The position numbers and the translations under genes were made by a program. Of a stretch of DNA of 64,000 nucleotides, positions 41,043 to 51,179 are shown in pieces. The notes under the pieces are model-generated. The model did not search any database and was not told the DNA's origin. It saw nothing but the letters and a program-made list of their open reading frames with translations. Origin of the DNA: Streptomyces sp. GESEQ-4 (GTDB lineage Bacteria > Actinomycetota > Actinomycetes > Streptomycetales > Streptomycetaceae); contig NZ_JAFFSU010000001.1 of assembly GCF_017948455.1 (NCBI RefSeq), forward strand, positions 620,001-684,000, written 5' to 3'. The number at the start of each line of letters is the position of its first letter. The first letter of the stretch is position 1.

Positions 41043-42572
41043 ATGGCGCGTCGCATAGTGGTGTGTGGCGGAGGTTCCGCCGGTGGAGTCCTGGCCGCCC
41101 GGCTGAGCGAGGATCCCGCGAACACCGTCACGCTGGTCGAAGCGGGGCCCGACTACCGCACCGCGCAGGAGACCGCACCCGAGGTGCTCGACGCCGACCA
41201 GTTCGGATTCACCACCCATGACTGGGGCTACGAGTCGGCCGACCACGTCGTCGAGGGCGACAGCATCCCGATGTTCGGGATCGTCCAGCAGGGCGTCGTG
41301 CCCGTCCTGCGCGGCAAGGTCATCGGCGGCTCCTCGTCCGTCAACGGCGCCAACGCCCTGCGGCCCACACCCGAGGACTTCGCCCGCTGGACCGGACTCG
41401 GCAACGACCGCTGGTCCTGGGACGAGGTCCTGCCGTATCTGAAGAAGCTGGAGGACGACCCGGTAGGCGGGGAACTGCACGGCACCGAAGGCCCCGTACA
41501 CATCGAGCGCTTCATCGAGGGCAACGGGCTGCGCCCCGTCATGTCCGCGTTCCTGGAGGCCTGCGCCCAGGCCGGCCACACCATTCACCAGGACATGAAC
41601 GGCGCCGGCCGGCGCGGCGCGGGCCCGGTCCCCTTCAACCGCAAGGACGGCGTCCGCCAGAGCTCGGCCATCGCCTACCTCGGACCGGCCCGCGAACGCG
41701 ACAACCTGACCGTGCTCGGCGGACAGACCGTCGACCGCGTGGAGTTCACCGAGGACGGGACGGCCCGCGCCGTGATCCTCGCCGACGGCACCGCTCTCGA
41801 AGCCGACCTGGTCGTCCTGTCGGCCGGAGCCATCGGCAGCCCGGCGATCCTGATGCGCTCGGGCATCGGGCCGCGGCGGCTGCTCGACAGGCTGTCCATC
41901 CCCACGACCCAGTGCCTCGAAGGCGTCGGCAGGAACCTCCGCGACCACCCCATGGTGTACCTCACCTACGCCGTGGACGAGGCGACGGTCGGCGAACTCA
42001 TGCCCCCCTTGCAGACCGCCCTGGCGTTCTCCTCGGCAGGGGCAGGCAGCCAGGGCGAAGTCGACCTGCACGCATTGCCGTTCACCATGGAGCCAGGGGT
42101 GATGCTGGTGCCCCTCGCTGTGGTCCGCCCGTACTCGCTGGGCAGGGTGGAGATCACCTCACGCGACCCTGATGCCGACCCGTCGATCCGGCTCGGCCTG
42201 CTGGACCACCCAGACGACCTGCGGCGCATGGTGGCCGGCATCCGCCAGGTCCGGGAGATCATGGGCTCCGGCCCACTGGAGAAGTACGTACGCGCGGAGC
42301 AGTGGCCCGGACCCGAGGCGACCACGGACGCCGACCTGACCCGCGCCGTCCTGCAGGGCAAGAACACCTACTGCCACGCCGTGGGCACCTGCGCGATGGG
42401 CGGTGAGGGCACGCCGAACGCCGTGGTCGACCAGAGCGGCAAGGTGCACGGCCTCGACGGGCTGTACGTGGTCGACGCCTCGATCATGCCGGACATCCCG
42501 GCCACGCCGACCAACACCACCGTGATGATGATGGCCGAGCGCTGCGCGGACGAACTGCGCCGGAACGCCTGA
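41043..42572 (+). CDS. GMC-family FAD-dependent alcohol oxidoreductase
   Basis: A 509-residue flavoenzyme of the glucose-methanol-choline family. The FAD-binding IVVCGGGSAGGVLAARLSE is at the N-terminus, GGSSSVNGANALRP is the GMC signature 1, LSAGAIGSPAILMRSGIG is signature 2, the catalytic His445 is in TYCHAVGTCAMG, and DASIMPDIPATPTNTT closes the fold. It oxidises an alcohol to an aldehyde or ketone and passes electrons to oxygen or another acceptor. No signal peptide is present, so it acts inside the cell. AAGAAGAGAAGAGAGG just upstream gives the ribosome-binding site for ATG 41043. It is probably cotranscribed with the upstream aldehyde dehydrogenase. Confidence 0.93.
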   Translation: MARRIVVCGGGSAGGVLAARLSEDPANTVTLVEAGPDYRTAQETAPEVLDADQFGFTTHDWGYESADHVVEGDSIPMFGIVQQGVVPVLRGKVIGGSSSVNGANALRPTPEDFARWTGLGNDRWSWDEVLPYLKKLEDDPVGGELHGTEGPVHIERFIEGNGLRPVMSAFLEACAQAGHTIHQDMNGAGRRGAGPVPFNRKDGVRQSSAIAYLGPARERDNLTVLGGQTVDRVEFTEDGTARAVILADGTALEADLVVLSAGAIGSPAILMRSGIGPRRLLDRLSIPTTQCLEGVGRNLRDHPMVYLTYAVDEATVGELMPPLQTALAFSSAGAGSQGEVDLHALPFTMEPGVMLVPLAVVRPYSLGRVEITSRDPDADPSIRLGLLDHPDDLRRMVAGIRQVREIMGSGPLEKYVRAEQWPGPEATTDADLTRAVLQGKNTYCHAVGTCAMGGEGTPNAVVDQSGKVHGLDGLYVVDASIMPDIPATPTNTTVMMMAERCADELRRNA

Positions 42573-42697
42573 CCGGCCGCGGCACAGGTGCCTGCCGGTC
42601 CTCCCGAACCAGAGCGCGCGGTTGCGGGGCAGGGGGGCGGCGGGCGCCTGGCCGTCACGACGGCCTCGACGCACGCCGGTCCCCGGCCCTGGACGGC

Positions 42698-43561
42698 TTA
42701 TGTCTCGTACACGTAGAACCCCCGGCCGCTCTTACGGCCGAGGTGGCCCGCGGCGACCATGCGGCGCAGGAGCGGGGGAGCGGCGTACAGCGGTTCCTTG
42801 TACTCCTCGTACATCGACTCGGCGACGGCCTGTGCCGTGTCCAGGCCGATCAGGTCGAGCAGCCGCAGCGGACCCATCGGGTGGGCGCAGCCGAGCTCCA
42901 TGCCGCTGTCGATGTCCTCCACGCGCGCCATTCCGGACTCGACCATGCGGATCGCGGAGAGCAGGTACGGCACCAGCAGCGCGTTGACCACGAAGCCCGA
43001 GCGGTCCGGCGCCTGGACGACCGTCCTGCCCAGCTGTTCGGCGGCGAAGCCGCGGGCGCGGGTCAGGGTGTCGGCGCCGGTGGTGAGGGCGGGGATCACC
43101 TCGACCAGCTTCTGCACCGGTACCGGATTGAAGAAGTGCAGCCCCACGACATGGGAGGCCCGGCCGGTGGCCACGGCGAGATCGACGACGGGGATCGAGG
43201 ACGTGTTGGTGGCGAGGACGGCCTCCGGGTCGGTGACCGCCTTGTCCAGCTGACGGAAGACGTCCAGCTTCACCTCCCGGTTCTCGGCGACGGCCTCCAC
43301 GACGAACTGCCGGTCGGCAAGGTCGCCCAGGTCGTGGGTGAAGGAGAGCCGGGCCAGGGCCTGGTCGCGGTCGGCTTCGGTGAGCTTTCCGCGCCGCAGC
43401 CCGCGATCGAGGGAGGCGGTGACACGGTCGCGGCCGGCGGCGGCCAGTTCGGGGCTCGATTCGGCGACGGTCACATCGAGACCGCGCAGTGCGGCGACCT
43501 CGGCGATGCCGGAGCCCATGAGGCCGCAGCCGACGATGCCGAGACGGGAGATGCCGGACAT
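42698..43561 (-). CDS. 3-hydroxyacyl-CoA dehydrogenase (FadB2/PaaH-like)
   Basis: A 287-residue NAD+-dependent enzyme oxidising 3-hydroxyacyl-CoA (or 3-hydroxybutyryl-CoA) to the 3-ketoacyl-CoA. The NAD motif GIVGCGLMGSGIAEVAA is at residues 8-24. The catalytic region has NTSSIPV, HFFNPVPVQKLVEVI (His of the His-Glu pair) and the C-terminal helical domain has GFVVNALLVPYLLSAI and GCAHPMGPLRLLDLIGLD. ATG 43561 has AAGGA upstream. It is divergent from the crotonase operon at 43802, and the shared 240-bp region carries three island motifs, one of them in its own promoter region. Confidence 0.93.
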   Translation of the reverse strand: MSGISRLGIVGCGLMGSGIAEVAALRGLDVTVAESSPELAAAGRDRVTASLDRGLRRGKLTEADRDQALARLSFTHDLGDLADRQFVVEAVAENREVKLDVFRQLDKAVTDPEAVLATNTSSIPVVDLAVATGRASHVVGLHFFNPVPVQKLVEVIPALTTGADTLTRARGFAAEQLGRTVVQAPDRSGFVVNALLVPYLLSAIRMVESGMARVEDIDSGMELGCAHPMGPLRLLDLIGLDTAQAVAESMYEEYKEPLYAAPPLLRRMVAAGHLGRKSGRGFYVYET

Positions 43562-43614
43562 GAAGGTCCTTCCGGGGTGCGGTCATTGGGAGGGGGAGGA
43601 CCCCTCCGTCATAT

Positions 43615-43662
43615 TGAACCGAAGTAGGTATGCTCCTCAAGAGCGAGTTTGAATCAGGTTCG
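43615..43662. promoter_or_regulatory. Two island operator motifs in the divergent region
   Basis: TGAA-CCGAA-GTAG (43615-43627) and TGAA-TCAGG-TTCG (43650-43662). The first falls between a possible minus-strand TTGAGG and CAATAT pair for the 3-hydroxyacyl-CoA dehydrogenase gene. The second differs by one base from the site at 25909-25921. Confidence 0.55.
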
Positions 43663-43738
43663 GTTCGATCATTGGCGTGATCTCTCTTGCTTGGATCGCA
43701 GGATCCCTTCACCTGATGAATCAGTCTCGATCTAAGGG

Positions 43739-43785
43739 TTGACAGGACATCTTCCCCCTCCCAGACTCGTAGTGAATTCAGTTCA
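43739..43785 (+). promoter_or_regulatory. Promoter and island operator for the crotonase-to-thiolase operon
   Basis: A perfect TTGACA (43739-43744) with CAGACT 17 bp later is a plausible but weak promoter. TGAA-TTCAG-TTCA (43773-43785), with perfect arms, would overlap the transcription start and block clearance. The start codon is 16 bp after the motif, and GGAGG lies between. Confidence 0.6.
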
Positions 43786-43801
43786 ATCTGGAGGCGAAGA
43801 G

Positions 43802-44590
43802 ATGGCAGTGGAAGACGAGATCCAGTTCGAGCGTGACGGCCACGTCGCCCGTGTCTGGCTCAACCGCCCGTGGAAGAAGAACTGCGTCACCGTGCCGATC
43901 CTGAACCGGCTCGACGAGATCATCACCGAGGTCGACGAGGACCCCGAGCTGCGCGTTCTGGTGTTCCGCGGTCGTGGCGGGACCTTCTGCTCGGGCTTCG
44001 ACCTCGACAGCCTGAAGGCGGAGTACGTCGGCAAGTCGAACGCGATCGACGTCGCGGTGAAGTCCGCGAAGGTCTGCGACCGCCTCTACTCGATGAAGAC
44101 CCCCTCGGTCGCCGTCCTGGAGGGCCACGTCACCGCCGGCGGCTTCGAGATCATGATCTCCTGCGACTTCGCCATCTCCGCGGACGACGCCAAGATCGGC
44201 GACTTCCACATCCGCCGTGCGCTGTTCGGCGGAGCCGGCCCGATCTACCGGGTGCCGCGCATGATCGGCATCCGCAAGACCAAGGAGCTGATGCTCACCG
44301 GCAAGCTGCTCTCCGGGGTCGAGGCCGCGGAGTTCGGGCTGATCAACAAGTCCGCCCCGGCCGACAAGCTGGACGCGACGGTCGAGGACTTCATCGGCGA
44401 CCTCGTCGACAAGAGCCCCTTCACCATGTGGCTCACGAAGATGACGATCGACCGCAGCCTGGACGCCGACACCCAGTCGCTGATGGTGATGGAGCACCTC
44501 GCCGTGGGCGTGGCGCTCAACTCCGAGGACGCGAACGAAGGCGTGTCGGCGTTCCTGGAGAAGCGCGAACCCAAGTGGACGGGACGCTGA
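43802..44590 (+). CDS. Enoyl-CoA hydratase/isomerase (crotonase family)
   Basis: A 262-residue crotonase. The oxyanion-hole segments are FRGRGGTFCSGFDLDSL and EGHVTAGGFEIMISCDFAIS. The usual two catalytic Glu residues of hydratases are not both obvious: the second loop reads FGGAGPIYRVPRMIG. It may therefore be an isomerase, a ring-cleaving enzyme or a hydratase. ATG 43802 is 6-7 nt after GGAGG; the frame extends upstream, but that part covers the operator. It is the first gene of a ten-gene run to 53175 in which six adjacent pairs overlap by 4 nt. Confidence 0.88.
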   Translation: MAVEDEIQFERDGHVARVWLNRPWKKNCVTVPILNRLDEIITEVDEDPELRVLVFRGRGGTFCSGFDLDSLKAEYVGKSNAIDVAVKSAKVCDRLYSMKTPSVAVLEGHVTAGGFEIMISCDFAISADDAKIGDFHIRRALFGGAGPIYRVPRMIGIRKTKELMLTGKLLSGVEAAEFGLINKSAPADKLDATVEDFIGDLVDKSPFTMWLTKMTIDRSLDADTQSLMVMEHLAVGVALNSEDANEGVSAFLEKREPKWTGR

Positions 44591-44595
44591 TCCGG

Positions 44596-44991
44596 ATGGC
44601 CACGGATCCGCGGAGTCCGACCGCCACCGCCGTCGGGCTCCAGGGCTCACGCTGCTCCGGCGACGGCTGCGCGGTGACGGTCTACCCCGCGGATGACGCG
44701 TGCCCGCGCTGCGGGGGACCGGCCGATCCGGTCGTCCTCCACGGCACCGGCACGCTGTGGACCTGGACGGTGCAGCGGTACGCCCCCAAGTCCCCGCCCT
44801 ATCAGGCCCCGCCCGGCGGCTTCGTGCCGTTCGCGCTCGGTTACGTCGAGCTGGTGGAAGGCGTGCGGGTGGCCGCCGCACTCGAGGTCGACGACCTCGA
44901 CGACGTCCGCATCGGCATGCCCCTCACCGTGACCGCGGGCCACGGCGTCCCACGGGCCAGGCCCACGACCCCCGGCGAGGAGGGCTCATGA
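44596..44991 (+). CDS. DUF35/Zn-ribbon OB-fold protein, partner of the following thiolase-like protein
   Basis: A 131-residue protein with an N-terminal rubredoxin-like zinc ribbon (Cys pairs in CSGDGC and CPRCGG, about residues 18-42) and a C-terminal OB fold (TGTLWTWTVQRYAPKSPPY, GYVELVEGVRVAAAL). Such proteins pair with thiolase-like or lipid-transfer-protein enzymes; in steroid side-chain degradation the DUF35 part of ChsH2 holds the aldolase Ltp2. Here the stop overlaps the ATG of the thiolase-like gene, supporting a complex. It begins 5 bp after the crotonase stop. It has no catalytic motif of its own. Confidence 0.85.
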   Translation: MATDPRSPTATAVGLQGSRCSGDGCAVTVYPADDACPRCGGPADPVVLHGTGTLWTWTVQRYAPKSPPYQAPPGGFVPFALGYVELVEGVRVAAALEVDDLDDVRIGMPLTVTAGHGVPRARPTTPGEEGS

Positions 44992-46133
44992 GTACCGACG
45001 TACTGATCTGCGGCGCCGGGCGCACCCCGTTCGGCCGGTCGGAGACGAGTGGCCGGCAGTTGGCTGTCGGTGCGGTGAACGCCGCGCTGGCGGACGCCGG
45101 GATCGAGTGGTCGCGGGTGCGGGCCGCGTTCGGCGGCAGCGACAGCGCGGGCCTCGCCGACACTCTGGTGGCCCAACTCGGCCTGACCGGGCTGCCGTTC
45201 ATCAACGTCAAGAACGGCTGCGCCACCGGCGGCAGCGCGCTGATCTCCGCCGTGAACGCGATCCGCTCCGGCATGGCGGACGTCGTCCTCGCGGTCGGCT
45301 TCGACAAACACCCGCGCGGCGCCTTCGACCCGCGGCCCGAGGACTGGGGGCTGGGAGCGGAGTACGGCAGCGACGGACTGATGGTGACCACCCAGTTCTT
45401 CGGCATGAAGATCCAGCGCTACATGTACGACCACGGAATCACGCCCCGCACTCTCGCCCTGGTCGCCGAGAAGGCGTACCGCAACGGCGGTCTGACCCCT
45501 GAGGCATGGCGGCGCAAGCCGGTGTCAGCCGAGGAGATCCTCGAATCCGGCATGGTCAGCGATCCGCTGACCCGCTACATGTTCTGCTCCCCGGGAGCAG
45601 GCGCGGCCGCGCTGGTGCTCTGCTCGCCCGAGGCCGCCCGCGCCCTGGACGGCCCGTCGGTCACCCTGCGCTCGGCGGCCGTACGCACCCGGCGGTTCGG
45701 CTCGTTCGAGGTGTTCAGCCCCTGGATTCCCGGGGGCGAGCTGACCAGCGTCAGCCGTGATGTCTCGGCTGCCGCCTTCGAGGAGGCGGGGATCGGGCCC
45801 GGCGAGATCGACGTCTGCCAGTTGCAGGACACCGAGAGCGGCGCCGAGGTCATGCACATGGCCGAGTGCGGGTTCTGCGAGGACGGCGAGCAGGAACGAC
45901 TGGTCGCCTCCGGCGTCACCGAGATCGGCGGCGCCCTGCCGGTCAACACCGACGGCGGCTGCATCGCCAACGGCGAACCCATAGGCGCCTCGGGGCTGCG
46001 CCAGGTCTACGAGGTCGTCCAGCAGTTGCGCGGACGGGCCGGCGAACGCCAGGTCCCCGGTGAACCCAGGGTCGGCTTCACCCATGTGTACGGCGCACCC
46101 GGCGTGAGCGCCTGCACGGTGCTGTCCCGCTGA
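44988..46133 (+). CDS. Lipid-transfer-protein-like thiolase fold enzyme (candidate retro-aldolase)
   Basis: A 381-residue thiolase-fold protein of the SCP2/Ltp type. A Cys is in the nucleophile position (Cys78, NVKNGCATGGSAL), but the late motif reads NTDGGCIANGEPIGASG, with Glu-Pro where normal thiolases have the catalytic His-Pro. That substitution and the DUF35 partner gene fused by a 4-nt overlap argue for a C-C bond lyase like the Ltp2/SalDUF35 steroid side-chain aldolases rather than a thiolase. It would release a short-chain CoA ester or aldehyde from a hydroxyacyl-CoA. Substrate and chemistry are inferred. Confidence 0.82.
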   Translation: MSTDVLICGAGRTPFGRSETSGRQLAVGAVNAALADAGIEWSRVRAAFGGSDSAGLADTLVAQLGLTGLPFINVKNGCATGGSALISAVNAIRSGMADVVLAVGFDKHPRGAFDPRPEDWGLGAEYGSDGLMVTTQFFGMKIQRYMYDHGITPRTLALVAEKAYRNGGLTPEAWRRKPVSAEEILESGMVSDPLTRYMFCSPGAGAAALVLCSPEAARALDGPSVTLRSAAVRTRRFGSFEVFSPWIPGGELTSVSRDVSAAAFEEAGIGPGEIDVCQLQDTESGAEVMHMAECGFCEDGEQERLVASGVTEIGGALPVNTDGGCIANGEPIGASGLRQVYEVVQQLRGRAGERQVPGEPRVGFTHVYGAPGVSACTVLSR

Positions 46134-46151
46134 ATGGAGGTGGAGGACGAG

Positions 46152-47369
46152 ATGAGCGCCATCCCGGAACCCGAGGAGTTCCGTGCCCAGGCCAGGCAGT
46201 GGCTCGCCACGGTCGCCCGGCCGCGCGCGGAGCACGGCGAGTGGGGCAGCGGCTCCGACTCCGTCGCCGTCTTCGAGAACTGGAGCGAGGAACAGGAACA
46301 CGAGCACACCGCCCGCATCCAGGAATGGGAACGCACCCGCTACGACCACGGCTGGGGTGCGCTCAACTGGCAGCAGGCGTACGGAGGCCGGGACCTGCCC
46401 GCGTACTACGAGCAGCTTTACCGGACCGAAGAGGCGGCCTTCGACGTGCCGCACCGCACCGAGGTCTTCCCGGTGACGCAGCAGCTCGTCGCCCCCGCGA
46501 TCGGTATCTGGGGCACGGAGGAGCAGAAGCAGCGCTGGCTGCGGCCCATGCTCCGCACCGACGAGCTGGCCTGCCAGCTGTTCTCGGAGACCGAGGCCGG
46601 ATCCGACCTCGCCGCGGTGCGGACGAAGGCGGTGCGCGACGGCGACAACTGGGTGCTGAACGGGCACAAGGTGTGGACCTCCGGGGCCCGCGTCGCAACC
46701 TGGGGCGTCGCGGTGTGCCGTACCGATCCGGAGGTACGCAAGCACGCCGGCATCACCGTCTTCCTGGTGCGCATGGACGCGCCGGGCGTGACGGTACGGC
46801 CCATCCAGCAGATGACCGGCGGCACCAGCTTCAACGAGGTCTACCTGGACGGCGTGATGGTGCCCGACACCGACCGGCTGGGACCGGTCGGCGAGGGCTG
46901 GCGGGTCACGCTCAGTGTGCTGGCCGCCGAGCGGCTCGACTCCGGCAACCTCGGCCTGGACAACGCCGACCGGGCACTGGAACTGGCCGGGAACCTGCCC
47001 CGCCCGCTCACCGGCAGCGAACAGCAGCGGGCCGCCGACCTCCACATCCGCACCCTCGTCCAGCGGCTCATCGGACTGCGGGTGACCGCCGCCCTCGTCG
47101 CCGGACGAGAGCCCGGCGCGGAGGCCTCGGTCGGCAAGCTCTACGCCACCGAGACCATGCGGCGCACCAGCGATCTGGTCTCGGAACTGCTGGGCCCGAG
47201 CCTCGTCGCGGACACGGGGGAGTGGGGCACCTACGCCTGGACGGAGCACCTGCTCGGCGCTCCTGGCTACAGCATCGCGGGCGGCACCGACGAGATCCAG
47301 CACAACATCCTCGCCGAACGCGTCCTCGGCCTGCCCAAAGAGCCGCTGCCCAAGGAGCCCGTCCGATGA
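46152..47369 (+). CDS. Acyl-CoA dehydrogenase
   Basis: A 405-residue FAD enzyme introducing a C=C bond into an acyl-CoA. Segments include WGALNWQQAYGGRDLP, CQLFSETEAGSDLAAVRTKA (FAD/substrate contact), WTSGARVATWGV and the C-terminal YSIAGGTDEIQHNILAERVLGLP, where the Glu after GGTD is the expected catalytic or binding loop. ATG 46152 is 5 nt after GGAGG; an in-frame ATG at 46134 lies before that site and is less likely. The APH-fold kinase gene begins inside its stop codon, so the two products are made together. Confidence 0.92.
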   Translation: MSAIPEPEEFRAQARQWLATVARPRAEHGEWGSGSDSVAVFENWSEEQEHEHTARIQEWERTRYDHGWGALNWQQAYGGRDLPAYYEQLYRTEEAAFDVPHRTEVFPVTQQLVAPAIGIWGTEEQKQRWLRPMLRTDELACQLFSETEAGSDLAAVRTKAVRDGDNWVLNGHKVWTSGARVATWGVAVCRTDPEVRKHAGITVFLVRMDAPGVTVRPIQQMTGGTSFNEVYLDGVMVPDTDRLGPVGEGWRVTLSVLAAERLDSGNLGLDNADRALELAGNLPRPLTGSEQQRAADLHIRTLVQRLIGLRVTAALVAGREPGAEASVGKLYATETMRRTSDLVSELLGPSLVADTGEWGTYAWTEHLLGAPGYSIAGGTDEIQHNILAERVLGLPKEPLPKEPVR

Positions 47370-48340
47370 GCACGGCCACCGAGGTGCCTCAGCTGGCCGT
47401 CCGGGTCCGCGACCGGCTCGCCCGCCGTCATCCAGGCACTCCCATAGGCGAGTTGACGGTGCTGCCCGGCGGCCACTCGGGGCTGACGTACTCGGTTACG
47501 GCAGGCGATGCCAAGTACGTCGTCAAGGCGGTGCCTCCGGGGCAGCGGCCCGTGGGACGCAACGATGTGCTGCGCCAGGCGCGGGTACTGGGTGCGCTGG
47601 CCGGGTCCGCGGTGCCGGTGCCGGGCGTCGCCGCAGTCGACGAGACACAACCAGCGTGGTTCGCCATGGACTTCGCGGCCGGGGAGGCCGTCGAGCCCGT
47701 ACTCGACGAGCCCGAGGTGCCCGCCGCCACGGCCCGCGCCAGAATGCTGGAGATCGCTTCCGTCCTGCGGCGGCTGCACGCCACCGACACCCGTACGCCC
47801 GGGCTCGACGCACCCGAACCGCTCGACGCGGCAGGTGAGTTGGAGCGATGGAGCCGCACCCTGCACGCCGTGCCACCCGAACTCCGGCCGGGCGGCGAGG
47901 AGTTGCTGGCCCGCCTCGCCGCTGATGTGCCCGGCGGCCTCCCACCGGTTCTGCTCCACGGCGACTTCCGGCTCGGCAACGTGCTGTGCGTCGGCGAGCG
48001 CGCGGTGGCCGTCGTCGACTGGGAGATCTGGAGCGTCGGCGACCCGCGCATCGACCTCGGCTGGTTCCTGCTCTTCGCCGACCACCGCAACTTCCCTCAG
48101 CTGGGGCGCGCCGTACCCGGCCTGCCCACCGAGGCCGAACTGCTGGACGCCTATCTCGACGGCCGGCCCGCGCTGCCCGCGATGGACTGGTTCCGGGCGC
48201 TCGGCCGCATGAAGATGGCCGCGATCATGGGCCACAACCTGCGCCGGCACCGCGAGGGCAAGCACCACGACCCGGACCAGGAGCGACTGCCGCCCACCAT
48301 CGCCGCGATGATCCGCACGGCACGCGACATCCTCGGCTGA
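47366..48340 (+). CDS. APH-fold phosphotransferase of the ACAD10/LvaA type
   Basis: A 324-residue kinase-fold protein: VLPGGHSGLTYSV nucleotide loop, YVVKAVPP with the ATP-binding Lys, catalytic loop LLHGDFRLGN (His198, Asp200, Asn205) and metal-binding VVDWEIWSVGDPRIDLGW. Despite APH homology it is unlikely to be a drug-resistance gene. It sits between two acyl-CoA dehydrogenase genes and overlaps the first by 4 nt. In LvaA and mammalian ACAD10/11, this kinase type phosphorylates the 4-hydroxyl of hydroxyacyl-CoAs so that an acyl-CoA dehydrogenase can eliminate phosphate. The same role here is a reasonable inference. Confidence 0.87.
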   Translation: MSTATEVPQLAVRVRDRLARRHPGTPIGELTVLPGGHSGLTYSVTAGDAKYVVKAVPPGQRPVGRNDVLRQARVLGALAGSAVPVPGVAAVDETQPAWFAMDFAAGEAVEPVLDEPEVPAATARARMLEIASVLRRLHATDTRTPGLDAPEPLDAAGELERWSRTLHAVPPELRPGGEELLARLAADVPGGLPPVLLHGDFRLGNVLCVGERAVAVVDWEIWSVGDPRIDLGWFLLFADHRNFPQLGRAVPGLPTEAELLDAYLDGRPALPAMDWFRALGRMKMAAIMGHNLRRHREGKHHDPDQERLPPTIAAMIRTARDILG

Positions 48341-48385
48341 TCCGGACCGACCACACGAACCCCGGCACCCCGGACAGGAGCAATC

Positions 48386-49611
<1,226 letters not shown>

Positions 49612-49615
<4 letters not shown>

Positions 49616-50409
49616 GCGCCAACACCTACGACGGCGGCGGCAACACCCTCCGCGGCCGGGTCGCCGTCATCACCGGCGGATCCCGCGGCATCGGCCTGGG
49701 CATCGCCACCGCCTACCGGGCGGCCGGAGCGCACGTGGTGATCGCGGCCCGCAAGGCGGCCGGACTCGCCGCAGCGCGCGAGGAGTTGCTGCGGGTGAAG
49801 GGCGACGGCGACGTCCACACGGTGGTGGCCAACGCCGGTGAGCCCGACCAGGCCGAGGCCTGCGTCGACGAGACCATGATCCGCTTCGGCAGGGTCGACA
49901 TCCTCGTCAACAACGCGGCGACCAACCCGTACCACGGCGATCTGCTCGACCTGGACCTGTCGCGCGCGGAGAAGACCGTTCGCGTCAACCAGTACGGCAT
50001 GATCGCCTGGACCCGGTACGCCTGGCGGGCCTGGATGGCCGAGCACGGGGGAGCGGTGGTCAACATCGCCTCCGTCGGCGGGCTGATCGTCGATCCGCAC
50101 ATCGGCTACTACAACGCCACCAAGGCCGCCATGCTGCACATGACCCGGCAGCTCGCCTACGAACTCGGGCCGCGGGCACGGGTGAACGCCATCGCCCCCG
50201 GACTGATCAAGACGGAGCTGGCGCGGGCGGTGTGGGAGGTGCGCGAGCCCATCCTCACCGCCAAGCTGCCGCTGCGGCGCCTCGGCACGGTGGACGACGT
50301 GGCCAACGCGGCGCTGTTCCTGGCCTCCGACGCCTCCTCCTGGATGACCGGCCAGACCCTGGTGCTCGACGGCGGCGCGACCGCCCTGCCGATCGGGGTG
50401 GACGAGTGA
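49612..50409 (+). CDS. Short-chain dehydrogenase/reductase
   Basis: A 265-residue classical SDR: VITGGSRGIGLGIATAYR, VVIAARKAAG (Arg, NADP-type), NNAATNPYHGDLLD, VNIASVGG and YNATKAA, with TGQTLVLDGGAT at the C-terminus. The NNAATNP sequence in place of NNAG also occurs in several acyl-CoA-associated SDRs. The GTG start overlaps the acyl-CoA dehydrogenase stop (GTGA), and its own stop overlaps the next SDR start, so two SDRs are coupled to one acyl-CoA dehydrogenase. It likely oxidises a hydroxyacyl-CoA. Confidence 0.9.
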
Positions 50410-51179
50410 GCGCGCCGCGATCCGCCGCCGAACTCTTCTCACTGGAGGGCAGGACAGCGATCGTCACCGGCGCTTCCGCCGGGCTCGGCGCACGCTTCGC
50501 CGCCGTCCTCGCGCAGGCCGGCGCCACCGTGTTCGCCGCCGCCCGCCGCACCGACCGGCTGAAGGAACTCGCCGACTCCGACGCGCGCATCCACCCCGTC
50601 GCCTGCGACGTGTCCCTCGAAGCCGACCGTACGCGGCTGACGGAGACGGCACTGGCCGCCACCGGCCGCATCGACGTCCTGGTCAACAACGCGGCGACGT
50701 CCGGCGAGACGCGCGCCGAGGACGAGTCCCCGGAAGCCTTCGCCGACGTCCTGGGCGTCAACCTCACCGCTCCCTTTCACCTCGCCCGGCTCATCGCCGA
50801 AGGGCCCGGTCAAGCGGGCGGCACAAGCATCATCAACGTCTCCTCCATCCTCGGCCTGGTGAGCGCCGCCCCTCTCGGCGGCGCGAGCTACTCGGCGTCC
50901 AAGGCCGGACTGATCGGGCTGACCCGGGAGCTGGCCGGACAGTGGGGCGCGAGCGGCATCCGCGTCAACGCCCTCGCCCCGGGCTGGTTCCGCACCGAGA
51001 TGACGGCGGACCTCTTCGGCGACGAGCGCTCCAGCCGCTGGGTCGAGCGCAACACCCTGCTGCGGCGCGGCGGCGACGGTCATGAACTCGACGGCGCGCT
51101 GCTGTACCTCGCCTCGGACGCCTCCTCGTACTGCACCGGGCAGGTCCTGACCGTCGACGGCGGCTGGACGGCGCGATGA
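50406..51179 (+). CDS. Short-chain dehydrogenase/reductase
   Basis: A 257-residue classical SDR: AIVTGASAGLGARFAAVLAQ, FAAARRTDRL (NADP-type Arg), NNAATSGE, INVSSILG and YSASKAG, then LAPGWFRTEMT and [17 protein letters not shown] 50406 overlaps the preceding SDR stop, and its stop overlaps the following crotonase ATG. The tandem SDR pair may act on two hydroxyl groups or stereoisomers of related CoA esters. Only about a third of residues seem shared between the two by eye, so this is not a recent duplication. Confidence 0.9.
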   Translation: MSAPRSAAELFSLEGRTAIVTGASAGLGARFAAVLAQAGATVFAAARRTDRLKELADSDARIHPVACDVSLEADRTRLTETALAATGRIDVLVNNAATSGETRAEDESPEAFADVLGVNLTAPFHLARLIAEGPGQAGGTSIINVSSILGLVSAAPLGGASYSASKAGLIGLTRELAGQWGASGIRVNALAPGWFRTEMTADLFGDERSSRWVERNTLLRRGGDGHELDGALLYLASDASSYCTGQVLTVDGGWTAR

